42,224 nucleotides of DNA from an uncultured Clostridium sp. (GTDB taxonomy: Bacteria > Bacillota > Clostridia > Clostridiales > Clostridiaceae): NCBI RefSeq assembly GCF_947036855.1, contig NZ_CAMQRY010000006.1, forward strand, positions 1 to 42,224, read 5' to 3'. Within the stretch, counting starts at the first letter, position 1; the number at the start of each line of letters is the position of its first letter. Position numbers and translations under genes: made by a program. The notes beneath the pieces are model-generated. The model was given only the letters and a program-made list of their open reading frames with translations. It was not told the DNA's origin and searched no databases. Below are positions 1-10,891 of this stretch, in pieces.

Positions 1-20
1 TCTGTTTAATTTTCAAAGAC
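1..20 (-). promoter_or_regulatory. rRNA operon leader with boxA-like element (runs off left edge)
   Basis: Read on the minus strand this is GTCTTTGAAAATTAAACAGA, the type of sequence that lies just before 16S rRNA in Firmicute rRNA operons and resembles a boxA antitermination element. It follows two rRNA-type promoters. The rRNA genes themselves would lie to the left of the window and are not visible, so the assignment rests on the leader and promoters only. In C. perfringens an rRNA operon follows gyrA, which fits. Confidence 0.6.
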
Positions 21-54
21 CTTATTTTGCTTAATCGCTTTAAGCGACTATTAC

Positions 55-83
55 ATAATATCATTTTGCTGTTTTCATGTCAA
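55..83 (-). promoter_or_regulatory. Promoter P2 of the presumed rRNA operon
   Basis: On the minus strand there is a perfect -35 box TTGACA (78-83), a 17-base spacer and a -10 box TATTAT (55-60). It points leftwards into the rRNA leader. Together with the upstream P1 it forms the tandem arrangement usual for rRNA operons. Confidence 0.75.
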
Positions 84-137
84 CACTATTTTATCTTTTT
101 TTTCAAAAAGTTTTGCGTTGTTTTAACAACAGAATTT

Positions 138-166
138 ATTATATCATGTATTCTTGCTCTTCTTAA
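138..166 (-). promoter_or_regulatory. Promoter P1 of the presumed rRNA operon
   Basis: On the minus strand there is TTAAGA (161-166), a 17-base spacer ending in TGA, and a perfect TATAAT (138-143). It lies about 80 bases upstream of P2 in the same direction. The -35 match is only 4/6. The rest of the stretch between here and the gyrA terminator (167-360) is AT-rich with no gene; it holds two copies of the 9-mer AATTAGGTG on the minus strand near 273-303 of unknown meaning. Confidence 0.5.
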
Positions 167-360
167 ATAATTCCCTTTTTTCATTTTTAATATATCTATC
201 ATTTTTCTTTTAATTTCTTTTATTTTCTTTAATTTTCAATCATCGACACACTAGGATTTGTTTAATTATATTCACACCTAATTCTATATTAAAACACCTA
301 ATTTTTATTCTTTTCCATTTAAATTATCTTTAATTTTATAATTTTCCCCAATATAATTAT

Positions 361-396
361 AAAAAAATACAGGTATATCAATTTGATATACCTGTA
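361..396 (-). terminator. Terminator after gyrA
   Basis: A perfect inverted repeat at 368-396 (arms of 14 bases, one central base) is followed on the minus strand by seven T residues (361-367). It lies 11 bases past the gyrA stop codon and is a standard intrinsic terminator for the gyrBA transcript. Confidence 0.9.
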
Positions 397-407
397 CTCC
401 ATTTTTT

Positions 408-2951
408 CTATTCTTCTGTTTCAGTTTTCTCAATTAAAACTTCTAAACTATTATCCATAGTTATATCTTCTTGAATAACTTCAACATTTTCATCAGTTTC
501 TATTTCTTCACCTAATGAATTTACTTTTTCACTAGCTGGTATTTTAGCTATTGCAACAACAGCTTCATTATCTAATGTTCTCATAAGTTTTACACCCATA
601 GTTGATCTTCCTGAAATTGAAACATCATCTACATTTATTCTTATGGCAACACCATTACTATTGATAAACATCATTTCATCATCAAATTTACAAACAGTTG
701 CTCCAACTACTTTTCCTGTTTTCTCAGTTACTTTATATGTTAGAAGACCCATTCCACCTCTATTTTGAACTTTATATTCATCAAGTGGAGTTCTCTTACC
801 ATATCCATTTTCACTTATTACAAGGAATTTTTCTCCTTCAACAGCAATATCTAAGCAAACTGCATAATCGCCCTCTTTAAGTCTTATAGCTCTAACTCCA
901 GATGCTGTTCTACCCATAGGTCTAACATTTTGCTCATTAAATTTAATAGCTAAACCATTTCTAGTAGCTATTATCATATTAGCATCTCCGTGTGTTCTCT
1001 TAACTTTAAGAAGCTCATCGCCCTCTCTTAAGTTTATTGCTATTAAACCTGATTTTCTTATATTCTTGAAATCAGCTATAGGAGTTTTCTTAACTACCCC
1101 TTGCTTTGTTCCCATAAATAAGAATCCATCTTTTTCTTCATCATCTTTAATTGTAAGAATAGTTTCTATTCTTTCATCCGGATCAATCTGAATAAGATTT
1201 ACAAGGTTTAACCCTTTAGCTGTTCTTCCTGCATCTGGTATCTCATATGCTCTAAGCTTATAAACTTTACCAAGATTTGTGAAGAATAATAAATCTGAAT
1301 GAGTTGATGTAACAAATACATGTTCAACAAAATCATCTTCTTTTGTTGTCATTGCTTGTATTCCCTTACCCCCTCTTTTTTGAGATGAATAAGTATCAGC
1401 TTGTATTCTCTTAATATAACCTGAGTTACTCAATGTTATAACAACATCTTCCTCTTGAATTAAATCTTCTATATCAATTTCATTCATTTGTTTTTCTATT
1501 TGACTCATTCTTGGAGTAGCAAACTTTTCTTTTATAGCTAATAATTCTTCTTGAATTACTTCTTGTAATCTTTCTTCACTAGCAAGAATTTCATTTAAGT
1601 AATTAATAAGTTTCATTAACTCGTTATACTCTGCTTCTACTTTATCTCTTTCAAGTCCAGTAAGTCTTCTAAGTCTCATTTCTAAGATAGCAGCTGATTG
1701 TCTTTCACTTAAATTAAATTTACTTGCAAGCTCAGCTTTTGCTATTTCAGAATTTTTAGAATTTCTAATTATACTAATAACAGCATCTATATTATCAAGT
1801 GCTATTCTAAGCCCTTCTAATATATGAGCTCTTTCTTTAGCTTTATTTACATCAAATATTGTTCTTCTTGTTATAACTTCTTTTTGGAAAGCTATATAAT
1901 GCGTAAGCATTTCTCTTAAACTTAATACTTTAGGCTCATTATTAACTAAAGCAAGATTTATAACACCAAATGTATCTTGCATTTTTGTATGTTTATAAAG
2001 CATATTTAATACAACATTAGCATTAGCATCTCTTTTAAGTTCAATAACTATTCTCATACCTTCTCTATCAGATTCATCTCTTAAATCTGATATTCCAGTT
2101 AATTTTTTATCTTTTACAAGATTAGCTATATTTTCTACAAGTCTAGCTTTATTAACTTGGTACGGAAGTTCTGTAACTATTATTTTATTTCTTCCATTTT
2201 CTTCTTCTATTTCAGCTCTAGCTCTTGTTACAACTTTTCCTCTACCAGTTTCATAAGCAGCTCTGATTCCAGTTCTACCCATTATTATTCCCGCTGTTGG
2301 AAAATCTGGTCCTTTGATATATTGCATAAGCTCTAGAGATCCAAGCTCTGGATTACCCATTAAAGCTATAGTTCCATCAATTACTTCACCAAGGTTATGT
2401 GGTGGTATATTCGTAGCCATACCAACCGCTATTCCTGATGAACCATTAACTAAAAGATTAGGATATCTTGAAGGTAAAACTGTTGGTTCTTGCTCTTCAC
2501 CATCAAAGTTTGGAATAAAATCAACAGTTTTCTTATTTATATCTCTAAGCATTTCACTAGCTATTTTTGTCATTTTAGCTTCTGTATATCTCATAGCCGC
2601 CGCTGAATCACCATCAACAGATCCAAAGTTACCATGTCCATCAACTAACATTTCTCTCATTGAGAAATCTTGAGCCATTCTTACTAAAGCTTCATAAACT
2701 GAAGTATCTCCATGTGGGTGATACTTACCTAAAACTTCTCCAACTATTCTTGCACACTTTCTATAACCTCTTTCAGGATATAATCCAAGTTCTTGCATTG
2801 CAAATAGTATTCTTCTATGAACAGGTTTAAGTCCATCTCTTACATCTGGTAATGCACGACCAACTATAACACTCATAGCATAATCTATATAGCATTTTTT
2901 CATTTCATTTTTAATATCTATGGGTATAATTTTTCCCTCATTAAAACTCAT
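408..2951 (-). CDS. gyrA: DNA gyrase subunit A
   Basis: GyrA is the DNA breakage-reunion subunit of gyrase, which introduces negative supercoils with GyrB using ATP. The 847-residue length is normal. The catalytic tyrosine is Tyr122 in the motif MRYTEAKM. The quinolone-resistance region reads GDTSVYE at 81-87, giving Thr83 and Glu87 in E. coli numbering; Ser/Thr at 83 and Asp/Glu at 87 are wild-type forms elsewhere, so no resistance is inferred. The GyrA-box of the C-terminal pinwheel is QKRGGKG (524-530). An acidic tail ends the protein. The start has AGGAGG 7 bases upstream. It follows gyrB by 19 bases and is cotranscribed with it. Confidence 0.98.
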   Translation of the reverse strand: MSFNEGKIIPIDIKNEMKKCYIDYAMSVIVGRALPDVRDGLKPVHRRILFAMQELGLYPERGYRKCARIVGEVLGKYHPHGDTSVYEALVRMAQDFSMREMLVDGHGNFGSVDGDSAAAMRYTEAKMTKIASEMLRDINKKTVDFIPNFDGEEQEPTVLPSRYPNLLVNGSSGIAVGMATNIPPHNLGEVIDGTIALMGNPELGSLELMQYIKGPDFPTAGIIMGRTGIRAAYETGRGKVVTRARAEIEEENGRNKIIVTELPYQVNKARLVENIANLVKDKKLTGISDLRDESDREGMRIVIELKRDANANVVLNMLYKHTKMQDTFGVINLALVNNEPKVLSLREMLTHYIAFQKEVITRRTIFDVNKAKERAHILEGLRIALDNIDAVISIIRNSKNSEIAKAELASKFNLSERQSAAILEMRLRRLTGLERDKVEAEYNELMKLINYLNEILASEERLQEVIQEELLAIKEKFATPRMSQIEKQMNEIDIEDLIQEEDVVITLSNSGYIKRIQADTYSSQKRGGKGIQAMTTKEDDFVEHVFVTSTHSDLLFFTNLGKVYKLRAYEIPDAGRTAKGLNLVNLIQIDPDERIETILTIKDDEEKDGFLFMGTKQGVVKKTPIADFKNIRKSGLIAINLREGDELLKVKRTHGDANMIIATRNGLAIKFNEQNVRPMGRTASGVRAIRLKEGDYAVCLDIAVEGEKFLVISENGYGKRTPLDEYKVQNRGGMGLLTYKVTEKTGKVVGATVCKFDDEMMFINSNGVAIRINVDDVSISGRSTMGVKLMRTLDNEAVVAIAKIPASEKVNSLGEEIETDENVEVIQEDITMDNSLEVLIEKTETEE

Positions 2952-2970
2952 TTACTTACCTCCTACTAGA

Positions 2971-4923
<1,953 letters not shown>

Positions 4924-4944
4924 TTAAGGCCAAAGCATTAAGAT

Positions 4945-5211
4945 TTAAGGATTTTGATTATAATTTACCTCTGTTCTCTTTGTTAAAGTTGCTGATGAAA
5001 TTGGTGATAGATATACTCTACTCATTTTATCAACTTCAGCTATAACAAATGATTTAGGTTTTTCCTTTGTTATTCTTTCAACAAATCCATCTTCATCTGC
5101 CATTCTTAAAAATTGGATTGTATCAGAACTATCCATTGCAGACTGTATGTCAAATATACCTATAACATCTTTAATGGGAACAACTACATTTTCCCCTAAG
5201 TGTAGAAACAC
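4945..5211 (-). CDS. remB: RemB/YaaB family DUF370 protein
   Basis: This 88-residue protein matches the DUF370 (RemA/RemB, YaaB) family. The N-terminus MFLHLGENVVVPIKDVIGIF and the later segment PKSFVIAEVDKMSRVYLSPIS parallel B. subtilis YaaB, which also sits between recF and gyrB. RemA-type proteins are DNA-binding regulators of matrix genes and osmoprotection in Bacillus; the role of RemB is less clear, and in clostridia it is inferred from homology and position. The start is GTG (5209-5211) with AGGAGG 6-7 bases upstream, 14 bases after the recF stop. Confidence 0.85.
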   Translation of the reverse strand: MFLHLGENVVVPIKDVIGIFDIQSAMDSSDTIQFLRMADEDGFVERITKEKPKSFVIAEVDKMSRVYLSPISSATLTKRTEVNYNQNP

Positions 5212-5225
5212 AGATATTCCTCCTT

Positions 5226-6311
5226 TTAAACACTCAGAATTCCATCTTTAACCTTAAAAACTCTTGATTTATTATCAAGATAACTTGTTAAATCTTCAAT
5301 TCCTGTGCATGTTATTATACTTTGAATTTCTTGTATCGATTTTAAAATATATGATTTTCTTTTAAAATCTAATTCAGATAAAACATCATCTAAAAGTAAA
5401 ACAGGATACTCACCAGTGAGCTCCTTTATAATTTCTAATGATGCGAACTTTATAGTTAAAACAGCTGTTCTTTGCTGTCCTTGTGAACCATAAATTTTAG
5501 AATCCATAGCGTTTATTAAAATACTAAAATCATCTCGATGAGGACCTACTGATGTCATTCGTTTCTCAATATCCCTCTTTCTCAATGATTTTAATTGTTC
5601 TACTATGCTATCCTCTACAGAATCTAAATTTTTAACTGTAGAAATATATTTAAACTCTATAAACTCTTTCCCACTAGTAATATCCCTGTGGATATTTTCT
5701 GAATAAGAATTTAATTTTTTAAGATATTCTAATCTAGAATTTATTATAAATTTTCCAAAACCTGCAAGCTGTATATCATAAATATCTAACATTGATTCAT
5801 CTACATCACGTTGTTTTAAAATTGTGTTCCTTTGCAGCAACACTTTATTATACTGAACAAGATTGTAGTAATACTTAGTATTAAGTTGACACAATTCCAT
5901 ATCTATAAATTTCCGTCTAACACCTGGTGATTCTTTAACGATTTTTAAATCCTCTGGCGAAAACATTACGACATTAAAAATCCCAACAAGTTCACTAATT
6001 TTAGAAACTTTTATAGAATTTATTGATATTGCTTTTTTACCATCTTTTAAAATATTTATATCAATTCTTTTATCTAATCTATCTCTTCCAACTTCTAATC
6101 TTATAAATGATTTTTCTTCATTAATCCTTATAAGCTCTTTATCTCTATTCGTTCTATGTGATTTAGCAAATGCACAATAATATATCGACTCAAGTATATT
6201 AGTTTTTCCTTGAGCATTATCGCCCATAAACACATTCACATTTTTTCCTAGTTCTATTGCTAGGCTTTCATAATTTCTATAATTTAATAATTGTAAACTC
6301 TTAATATACAT
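5226..6311 (-). CDS. recF: DNA replication and repair protein RecF
   Basis: RecF is an SMC-like ATPase that helps load RecA at gapped DNA and supports restart of replication. Residues 30-37 (GDNAQGKT) form Walker A, SQGQQR at 276-281 is the ABC-type signature, and VLLLDDVLSEL (304-314) contains Walker B and the D-loop. The length of 361 is normal. The ribosome site is modest (AAAGGTG). It is preceded by the S4-domain gene yaaA and followed by remB, the order conserved in many Firmicutes. Confidence 0.97.
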   Translation of the reverse strand: MYIKSLQLLNYRNYESLAIELGKNVNVFMGDNAQGKTNILESIYYCAFAKSHRTNRDKELIRINEEKSFIRLEVGRDRLDKRIDINILKDGKKAISINSIKVSKISELVGIFNVVMFSPEDLKIVKESPGVRRKFIDMELCQLNTKYYYNLVQYNKVLLQRNTILKQRDVDESMLDIYDIQLAGFGKFIINSRLEYLKKLNSYSENIHRDITSGKEFIEFKYISTVKNLDSVEDSIVEQLKSLRKRDIEKRMTSVGPHRDDFSILINAMDSKIYGSQGQQRTAVLTIKFASLEIIKELTGEYPVLLLDDVLSELDFKRKSYILKSIQEIQSIITCTGIEDLTSYLDNKSRVFKVKDGILSV

Positions 6312-6364
6312 AAAAACACCTTTGTTAATTATAACATAATAGAACCTATAAAGACTTTATTTTA

Positions 6365-6571
6365 TTAAATTAACTTGTAAATTTCTTCTTGGAAAGTTAT
6401 TTCATCTCCAACTCTTAATTTTTTACCTCTTTGTGTACAAACTTCACCATTAACAAGCACTGCTTCTTCTTTTATATAAAATTTAGCTTCTGACCCTAAA
6501 CTTACAGCTCCACACCATTTTAAAAGTGAATCTAATTTGATTATTTCTGTCTCTATTTTAACCATTTCCAT
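6365..6571 (-). CDS. yaaA: S4 domain RNA-binding protein YaaA
   Basis: A 68-residue protein made almost entirely of one S4 RNA-binding domain (for example SLLKWCGAVSLGSEAKFYI and LVNGEVCTQRGKKLRVGDEI). The dnaN-yaaA-recF position is conserved in Firmicutes. Homologues are thought to act on the ribosome or structured RNA; the exact role is not certain. In-frame stops TAG TAA lie just upstream, so the start is ATG at 6569-6571 or the next Met two codons on. No Shine-Dalgarno lies within normal distance; the nearest strong one (6610-6615) is separated by a hairpin, described as its own feature. Confidence 0.9.
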   Translation of the reverse strand: MEMVKIETEIIKLDSLLKWCGAVSLGSEAKFYIKEEAVLVNGEVCTQRGKKLRVGDEITFQEEIYKLI

Positions 6572-6581
6572 AATTTTATTT

Positions 6582-6615
6582 TACTACAGACTCCTATCGC
6601 CCGTAGTATCCTCCT
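6582..6615 (-). promoter_or_regulatory. Distant Shine-Dalgarno plus hairpin before yaaA
   Basis: On the minus strand AGGAGG (6610-6615) lies 38 bases before the yaaA ATG, too far for direct use. Between them an 8-bp stem can form: TACTACGG (6601-6608) with CTGTAGTA (6582-6589), one G-U pair. Folding leaves about 11 unpaired bases between AGGAGG and ATG, a usable distance. The loop itself holds a second AGGAG, also too far from any start. Structure and function are inferred from sequence only. Confidence 0.4.
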
Positions 6616-6621
6616 ATTTTT

Positions 6622-7722
6622 TTATTTTGCCATTCTAACTGGGAGTACTAAATACTCACAATCATCATTATCTTTATTTTTTATAATACATGGTGAAACA
6701 CTACTTGTTAATTTTATCTGTATAATTTCTTCTTCCATACTTTTTAAAACATCTATTAAATATTTTGAGTTGAAAGCAATTTGTAAATCTTCGCCTTGTG
6801 TTTCAACAGAAACTTCTTCTCTAACTTTTCCAAGTTGAGAATTTGATGTTATAACAATATTATCATTTGAAATATTAAATTTAACTAAATTAGTATTACC
6901 ATCTTTAGCCATAAGAGAAGCTCTTTCTATTCCATTTTGTAATTCTTGTCTATTAACATCAATTAATATTTTATGTTCTTTTGGGAGTAATGAACTATAA
7001 CTAATAAAATCACCTTCTAGTAATCTTGATATTATTCTAGTTTTCCCCATATTGAATAATATATGATTTGGTGTAAACATAATTTCAACAAGTGTATTTG
7101 CATCATCTAATATTTTTGATACCTCATTAAATGCTTTACCTGGAATAACTGCTGTAATTTCATTTGAGTTATCTATAAATTCTCGTCTTAATGCTAATCT
7201 ATATCCATCTAAAGCAACTAAATTAAGATTTGAATTTGCTACTTCGAATAATATTCCTTGAAGTATTGGTCTTGTTTCATCCTGTGCAGTTGCAAAAGAG
7301 GTTCCTTTTATCATATTTTTTAACAGACCTTGAGGAATTGAAAATACTTTATCCACATCTATTGTTGGTAAACTTGGAAATTCTTCAGAACTCATGTGTA
7401 GTAAATCAAAAACAGATTTTTGACATTCTATCTTAAGCATATTATTTTCTAAGGTACTTAAAGTTACTTCTGCATTAGGTAATTTCCTAACTATTTCACC
7501 AAGTAATTTAGCATCTACAACAATTGTTCCTGGTTCAAGAATGTTAGCTTCTATTTTTGTTTCTATACTCACATCTTTATCTGAACCTATAAATGTTATT
7601 ATATTATTTTTACATTCGATATACATACCCTCTAATATAGGCATAGTTGTTCTACCAGTTATTGCCTTTTGAGCTATAGCGATAGCATCTTGTAATTTAT
7701 TTTTTTCACATATGAATTTCAT
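6622..7722 (-). CDS. dnaN: DNA polymerase III beta subunit (sliding clamp)
   Basis: DnaN forms the ring-shaped clamp that holds DNA polymerase III and many partner proteins on DNA. The 366-residue length and three repeated clamp domains fit the family, with typical segments such as MKFICEKNKLQDAIAIAQKA at the start and NSKYLIDVLKSMEEEIIQIKL plus the C-terminal LVLPVRMAK. The start codon has AAGGAGG 8 bases upstream. It follows dnaA across the DnaA-box and unwinding region of the origin, as in B. subtilis. Confidence 0.98.
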   Translation of the reverse strand: MKFICEKNKLQDAIAIAQKAITGRTTMPILEGMYIECKNNIITFIGSDKDVSIETKIEANILEPGTIVVDAKLLGEIVRKLPNAEVTLSTLENNMLKIECQKSVFDLLHMSSEEFPSLPTIDVDKVFSIPQGLLKNMIKGTSFATAQDETRPILQGILFEVANSNLNLVALDGYRLALRREFIDNSNEITAVIPGKAFNEVSKILDDANTLVEIMFTPNHILFNMGKTRIISRLLEGDFISYSSLLPKEHKILIDVNRQELQNGIERASLMAKDGNTNLVKFNISNDNIVITSNSQLGKVREEVSVETQGEDLQIAFNSKYLIDVLKSMEEEIIQIKLTSSVSPCIIKNKDNDDCEYLVLPVRMAK

Positions 7723-7770
7723 AGTAAAATCCTCCTTAAAAATTCTAAAATTTATAATCCTAAAAACCCC

Positions 7771-7804
7771 TTAGATATAGATAAATATATATAGATAATA
7801 TATA
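7771..7804. other. AT-rich part of the DNA unwinding element
   Basis: This stretch between dnaN and the DnaA-trios is nearly pure A/T with TAGATA and TATATA runs. It sits directly beside the trio block on the side where unwinding is expected. Its identity follows from position and composition; melting was not calculated. Confidence 0.55.
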
Positions 7805-7841
7805 TAGTAATAGTAATAGGGCCTGTGGATATTGTGGATAA
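7805..7841 (+). other. Basal origin unwinding module: DnaA-trios, GC cluster, two tandem DnaA boxes
   Basis: Reading the plus strand: five trinucleotides TAGTAATAGTAATAG (7805-7819), GGCC (7820-7823), then two abutting DnaA boxes TGTGGATAT (7824-7832) and TGTGGATAA (7833-7841). This is the layout known from B. subtilis, where DnaA loaded on the double-stranded boxes extends onto the 3'-GAT-5' trio strand to open the duplex. It lies on the dnaN side of the dnaA-dnaN gap, as in B. subtilis. Confidence 0.85.
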
Positions 7842-7886
7842 CTTTTTGAAACATAGAGTTTATCATTGTTTACAGGGCAAAATGCC

Positions 7887-7999
7887 TGTGGATAAACCTG
7901 TGGATAACTAACGCAGTTATCCACAGGTGAATTTGGAATTGTGGATAACTTTTTCATTGGAAAATAATCCACAGAAATTAATCCACAACCTGTGGATTA
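7887..7999. other. oriC downstream DnaA-box cluster (dnaA-dnaN gap)
   Basis: Four perfect DnaA boxes lie at 7887-7895, 7899-7907 and 7940-7948 (TGTGGATAA) and 7917-7925 (TTATCCACA). Three one-mismatch boxes lie at 7965-7973, 7979-7987 and 7991-7999, the last overlapping the dnaA stop codon. With the tandem boxes of the unwinding module this makes nine sites in the gap. This is the part of the bipartite origin nearest the melting region. Confidence 0.9.
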
Positions 8000-9358
8000 A
8001 TTGTGACCAAATTTATTCGTAATATCATTAATTATATTTTGAAGTGCTTCATCAGTTTTATAATTTTCAGATATTTTTTCATAAGCATGAATAACAGTAG
8101 TGTGATCTCGACCACCAAATTCAGCACCTATTTTAGGTAATGACATATCAGTTAATTTTCGACTTAAATACATTGCTATTTGTCTTGGGTGTGAGATTGC
8201 TCTTGTTCTTCGTTGAGATTTTAAATCATCAACTCTTAAATTGAAATAATTAGCGACAGCTTCCTGTATAGTATCAACAGTAATAACTGCAGTTCCTTTA
8301 TTTGCAATAATATCTTTTAGTGCTTCAGCAGCAAGTTCTACTGATAACTCTCTATTTGTTAGAGATGCGTAAGCAAGTACTCGTATTAATGCTCCTTCAA
8401 GTTCCCTAATATTAGATTTTATTTTAGTAGCAACATAAACCATAACATCATTTGAAACATTTAAATATTCAGAATCAGCTTTTTTCTTTAATATAGCCAT
8501 TCTTGTTTCAAAATCTGGAGCTTGAATGTCAGCAATTAAGCCCCATTCAAACCTAGAACGTAGTCTAGCTTCTAAAGTTGGTATTTCTTTAGGTGGTCTA
8601 TCAGATGATAATATTATTTGTTTATTAGCTTCGTGTAAAGCATTAAATGTATGGAAAAATTCTTCTTGAGTTCTTTCTTTACCAGCAATAAATTGTATAT
8701 CATCAATTAGTAAAACATCTATATTTCTATATTTGTTTCTGAATTCTTCATTCTTGTCATCTTTGATTGCATTTATAAGCTCATTTGTAAATTTTTCTGA
8801 AGATACATAAACAACTTGAGCTTTAGGATTTTCTTTTAGTATGTAATGTCCTATTGCATGCATTAAATGAGTTTTTCCAAGACCTACACCACCATATATA
8901 AATAATGGATTATAGGCTTTAGCTGGAGATTCTGCAACAGCAAGTGAAGCTGCGTGTGCAAATCTATTACTGTTACCTATAACAAATGAGTTAAAAGTAT
9001 ATTTAGGATTTAATGTAGTAGACATTTCATCACTAACAAGTATAGAACTTTTTCCAGAATAATCACGTTCAATAACTTCAGATGGGTCTTCAATTTCTTC
9101 TTCTGTTTCACTTTCTAAACGAAATTCAACATCCATTTTCTTGGATGTAACAATGTTAAGAGCCTGTATTACAAGGTCTTTGTATCGTTTATCTAAAATA
9201 CCACGAGTAAATTCATTAGGTACAGTAAGTCTTAAAACATGGTCGGTTAATGATTGTGGTTCGCAACATTTAATCCATGTATTAAAACTTATTTCTGTTA
9301 GTTCACTTTTTATTATACTTAATGCTTTTTCCCAGGTATTATTTAGCTGATTTTCCAT
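7997..9358 (-). CDS. dnaA: Chromosomal replication initiator protein DnaA
   Basis: DnaA is the AAA+ initiator that binds DnaA boxes and melts the origin. From Met at 9356-9358 the protein has 453 residues: domain I about 1-80, a short linker, AAA+ domain with Walker A GGVGLGKT (156-163) and Walker B LLIDD (216-220), and the DNA-binding domain IV with [15 protein letters not shown] near 415-429. The reading frame is open 16 codons further upstream, but this ATG was chosen because AGCGGAGG sits at proper distance before it and the family begins here. DnaA boxes on both sides suggest autoregulation. Confidence 0.98.
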   Translation of the reverse strand: MENQLNNTWEKALSIIKSELTEISFNTWIKCCEPQSLTDHVLRLTVPNEFTRGILDKRYKDLVIQALNIVTSKKMDVEFRLESETEEEIEDPSEVIERDYSGKSSILVSDEMSTTLNPKYTFNSFVIGNSNRFAHAASLAVAESPAKAYNPLFIYGGVGLGKTHLMHAIGHYILKENPKAQVVYVSSEKFTNELINAIKDDKNEEFRNKYRNIDVLLIDDIQFIAGKERTQEEFFHTFNALHEANKQIILSSDRPPKEIPTLEARLRSRFEWGLIADIQAPDFETRMAILKKKADSEYLNVSNDVMVYVATKIKSNIRELEGALIRVLAYASLTNRELSVELAAEALKDIIANKGTAVITVDTIQEAVANYFNLRVDDLKSQRRTRAISHPRQIAMYLSRKLTDMSLPKIGAEFGGRDHTTVIHAYEKISENYKTDEALQNIINDITNKFGHN

Positions 9359-9428
9359 ATTAAATCCTCCGCTACATAATAATTGTAATAATTGCTTTAA
9401 TTTCATAGTATAAATTGAAAATTAATAG

Positions 9429-9851
9429 TTATCCACAAATTATCCACAGGTTTATCCACAGATGGGACAAGTATAAAACCATATTGAAATAATTCACAGA
9501 TAGTTGTGGATTAAATTGTGGATAGTTTATAATAAATATATATTATCCACAGCCTGTGGATAATAATATCCACAATTTAATAATTATGTAAACTTACTAA
9601 ATAGATAGATTTAGAGCAACTTTTTATTTTTGAAAAAAAAGTTATAAACATATTATCCACAGGTTTATCCACAACTGTGGATAAGTTGTACATTTATCCA
9701 CAGATTCTTTAATTACTTATATATATTAACATAATTAGACATACACTATCAAGAAGTTATCCACAAAAAAAAAGAATTGTGGATAAATATGTTGTGGATA
9801 ACTTAAATCTTAAGACAAGCCATAGGAAAAAAACATGTTACCTGTGGATAA
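9429..9851. other. oriC upstream DnaA-box cluster
   Basis: Perfect boxes TTATCCACA begin at 9429, 9440, 9452, 9543, 9653, 9665, 9694 and 9757; perfect reverse boxes TGTGGATAA begin at 9555, 9676, 9778, 9793 and 9843. One-mismatch boxes begin at 9505, 9517 and 9566. That gives 13 perfect and 3 near-perfect sites in about 420 bases. Three stand in series just before dnaA, where they could also repress it. The rest of the gap (9852-10185) is AT-rich and I see no gene in it, only a small 7-1-7 inverted repeat TCTATTT/AAATAGA near 10050-10070. Confidence 0.92.
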
Positions 9852-10185
9852 CTTGTTTTTTAGCTAAATAATAAATATGAGTAGATTTATTAGTAAATGA
9901 GAGTTTTGAAAGTTAAATTATTTTAAGAATTGAAATGTAAAAAATTTAAAATGAAGATTAAAATTTTATAAAGAAACTATAAGTATTTGGATTTATGTGT
10001 GATAATAATATGGTAGTAGTAAATAAGTAAAAAGATTTATTATATAAGGGAAGTCTATTTTAAATAGAAAATATAAAATATTAGCATGTAAAATTTATAT
10101 TTTTCAATATAAAAAATAGTACAGGCTAATATCAAAAGTTCAATTTAATTTACATAACATACTAAATGATAGAGCTCGTATTTTC

Positions 10186-10214
10186 TTGACATAGTGGAGT
10201 TTCAAATATATAAT
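10186..10214 (+). promoter_or_regulatory. Promoter of rpmH-rnpA operon
   Basis: Both hexamers are perfect consensus: TTGACA (10186-10191), a 17-base spacer, and TATAAT (10209-10214). It lies about 78 bases upstream of rpmH and should be very strong. Confidence 0.9.
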
Positions 10215-10291
10215 TAAACAGTAAAACTTTAAAAGTGAATACGTATAGTTTTTTACTATAAAAATATTTTGTTGAAGGAGGTGCATTTTCA

Positions 10292-10426
10292 ATGTTCATG
10301 ACATACCAACCAAAAAAGAGACAAAGAAAAAGAGAGCACGGATTCAGAAAAAGAATGAAAACTAAGTCTGGAAGAAATATCTTAAAGGCTAGAAGACAAA
10401 AAGGTAGAAAAAGATTAACAGCATAA
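10292..10426 (+). CDS. rpmH: 50S ribosomal protein L34
   Basis: L34 is a small basic protein of the large ribosomal subunit. The translated 44 residues begin [20 protein letters not shown] and end GRKRLTA, matching the family over its whole length. AAGGAGGTG lies 8 bases before the ATG at 10292; a second in-frame Met at 10298 is possible but further from the ribosome site. It is first in the rpmH-rnpA-yidD-yidC-jag cluster that leaves the origin on the plus strand. Confidence 0.97.
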   Translation: MFMTYQPKKRQRKREHGFRKRMKTKSGRNILKARRQKGRKRLTA

Positions 10427-10427
10427 G

Positions 10428-10450
10428 GACCACAATAATGTGGTCTTTTT
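10428..10450 (+). terminator. Hairpin with T-run after rpmH (partial terminator or attenuator)
   Basis: A 7-bp stem GACCACA/TGTGGTC with a 4-base loop is followed by TTTTT. It lies two bases past the rpmH stop and before rnpA, so it probably reduces read-through, letting L34 be made in excess over the RNase P protein. No separate promoter for rnpA was recognised. Confidence 0.7.
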
Positions 10451-10491
10451 CTGTAATAAAAACAGAAAAATCTGTAATAAAAGCAGAAAAT
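10450..10491 (+). repeat. Tandem 21-base repeat between rpmH and rnpA
   Basis: Two direct copies, 10450-10470 and 10471-10491, each starting TCTGTAATAAAA and differing at two positions. They begin in the T-run of the rpmH hairpin and end just before the rnpA ribosome site. The repeat looks like a simple local duplication. Confidence 0.7.
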
Positions 10492-10510
10492 TAAGGAGAG
10501 AAAACCTCGG

Positions 10511-10891
10511 ATGAGTATGCAATCGCTAAGAAAAAATAAAGAATTTAGACTAGTATATAGAAGGGGAGAGTCCATTTCTAATAGAATACTAGTTTTATAT
10601 GTTTTTAAGAATAGAAGAAATAGAGATGATGAAAATCTACCTTATAATAAGGTGGGAATTTCAGTTAGCAAAAAAGTTGGGAAAAGTGTGATTAGAAGTA
10701 GGGTTAAGAGATTAATTTTAGAATCTTACAGATTAAATTCTGAAAATCTTAAAGATGGTCATGATTTTATTTTTATTGCGAGAAATCCTATAGTTGGTAA
10801 GTCTTATAAAGAAGTAGAGAGTGCAGCAGTGCATTTACTTAAAAAGGCAGGAATATACCAAAATGAAAAAAGTGCTAATAGCAATAGTTAA
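10511..10891 (+). CDS. rnpA: Ribonuclease P protein component
   Basis: RnpA is the protein subunit of RNase P, which removes the 5' leader of tRNA precursors with the catalytic RNA. The 126-residue protein has the expected start [16 protein letters not shown], the core [13 protein letters not shown] and the family RNR-type helix as [17 protein letters not shown] lies about 12 bases before the ATG. A second in-frame ATG two codons later is possible. The 3' end overlaps yidD by 29 bases, indicating translational coupling. Confidence 0.95.
   Translation: MSMQSLRKNKEFRLVYRRGESISNRILVLYVFKNRRNRDDENLPYNKVGISVSKKVGKSVIRSRVKRLILESYRLNSENLKDGHDFIFIARNPIVGKSYKEVESAAVHLLKKAGIYQNEKSANSNS

Noticed and set aside
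81..87. GyrA Thr83/Glu87 (residues; gene at 408-2951) as quinolone resistance changes
   Set aside because: Both residues occur as wild type in other Firmicutes, so resistance cannot be inferred without a reference from the same species.
7760..7972. 70-codon open frame on the minus strand in the dnaA-dnaN gap
   Set aside because: It is made of repeated DnaA boxes and AT-rich unwinding DNA, giving a YPQVYPQAF-type artefact; there is no family resemblance.
10162..10575. 137-codon open frame on the minus strand opposite rpmH and the start of rnpA
   Set aside because: It lies antisense to the rpmH promoter, rpmH and rnpA; its hydrophobic composition is what antisense of Lys/Arg codons produces.
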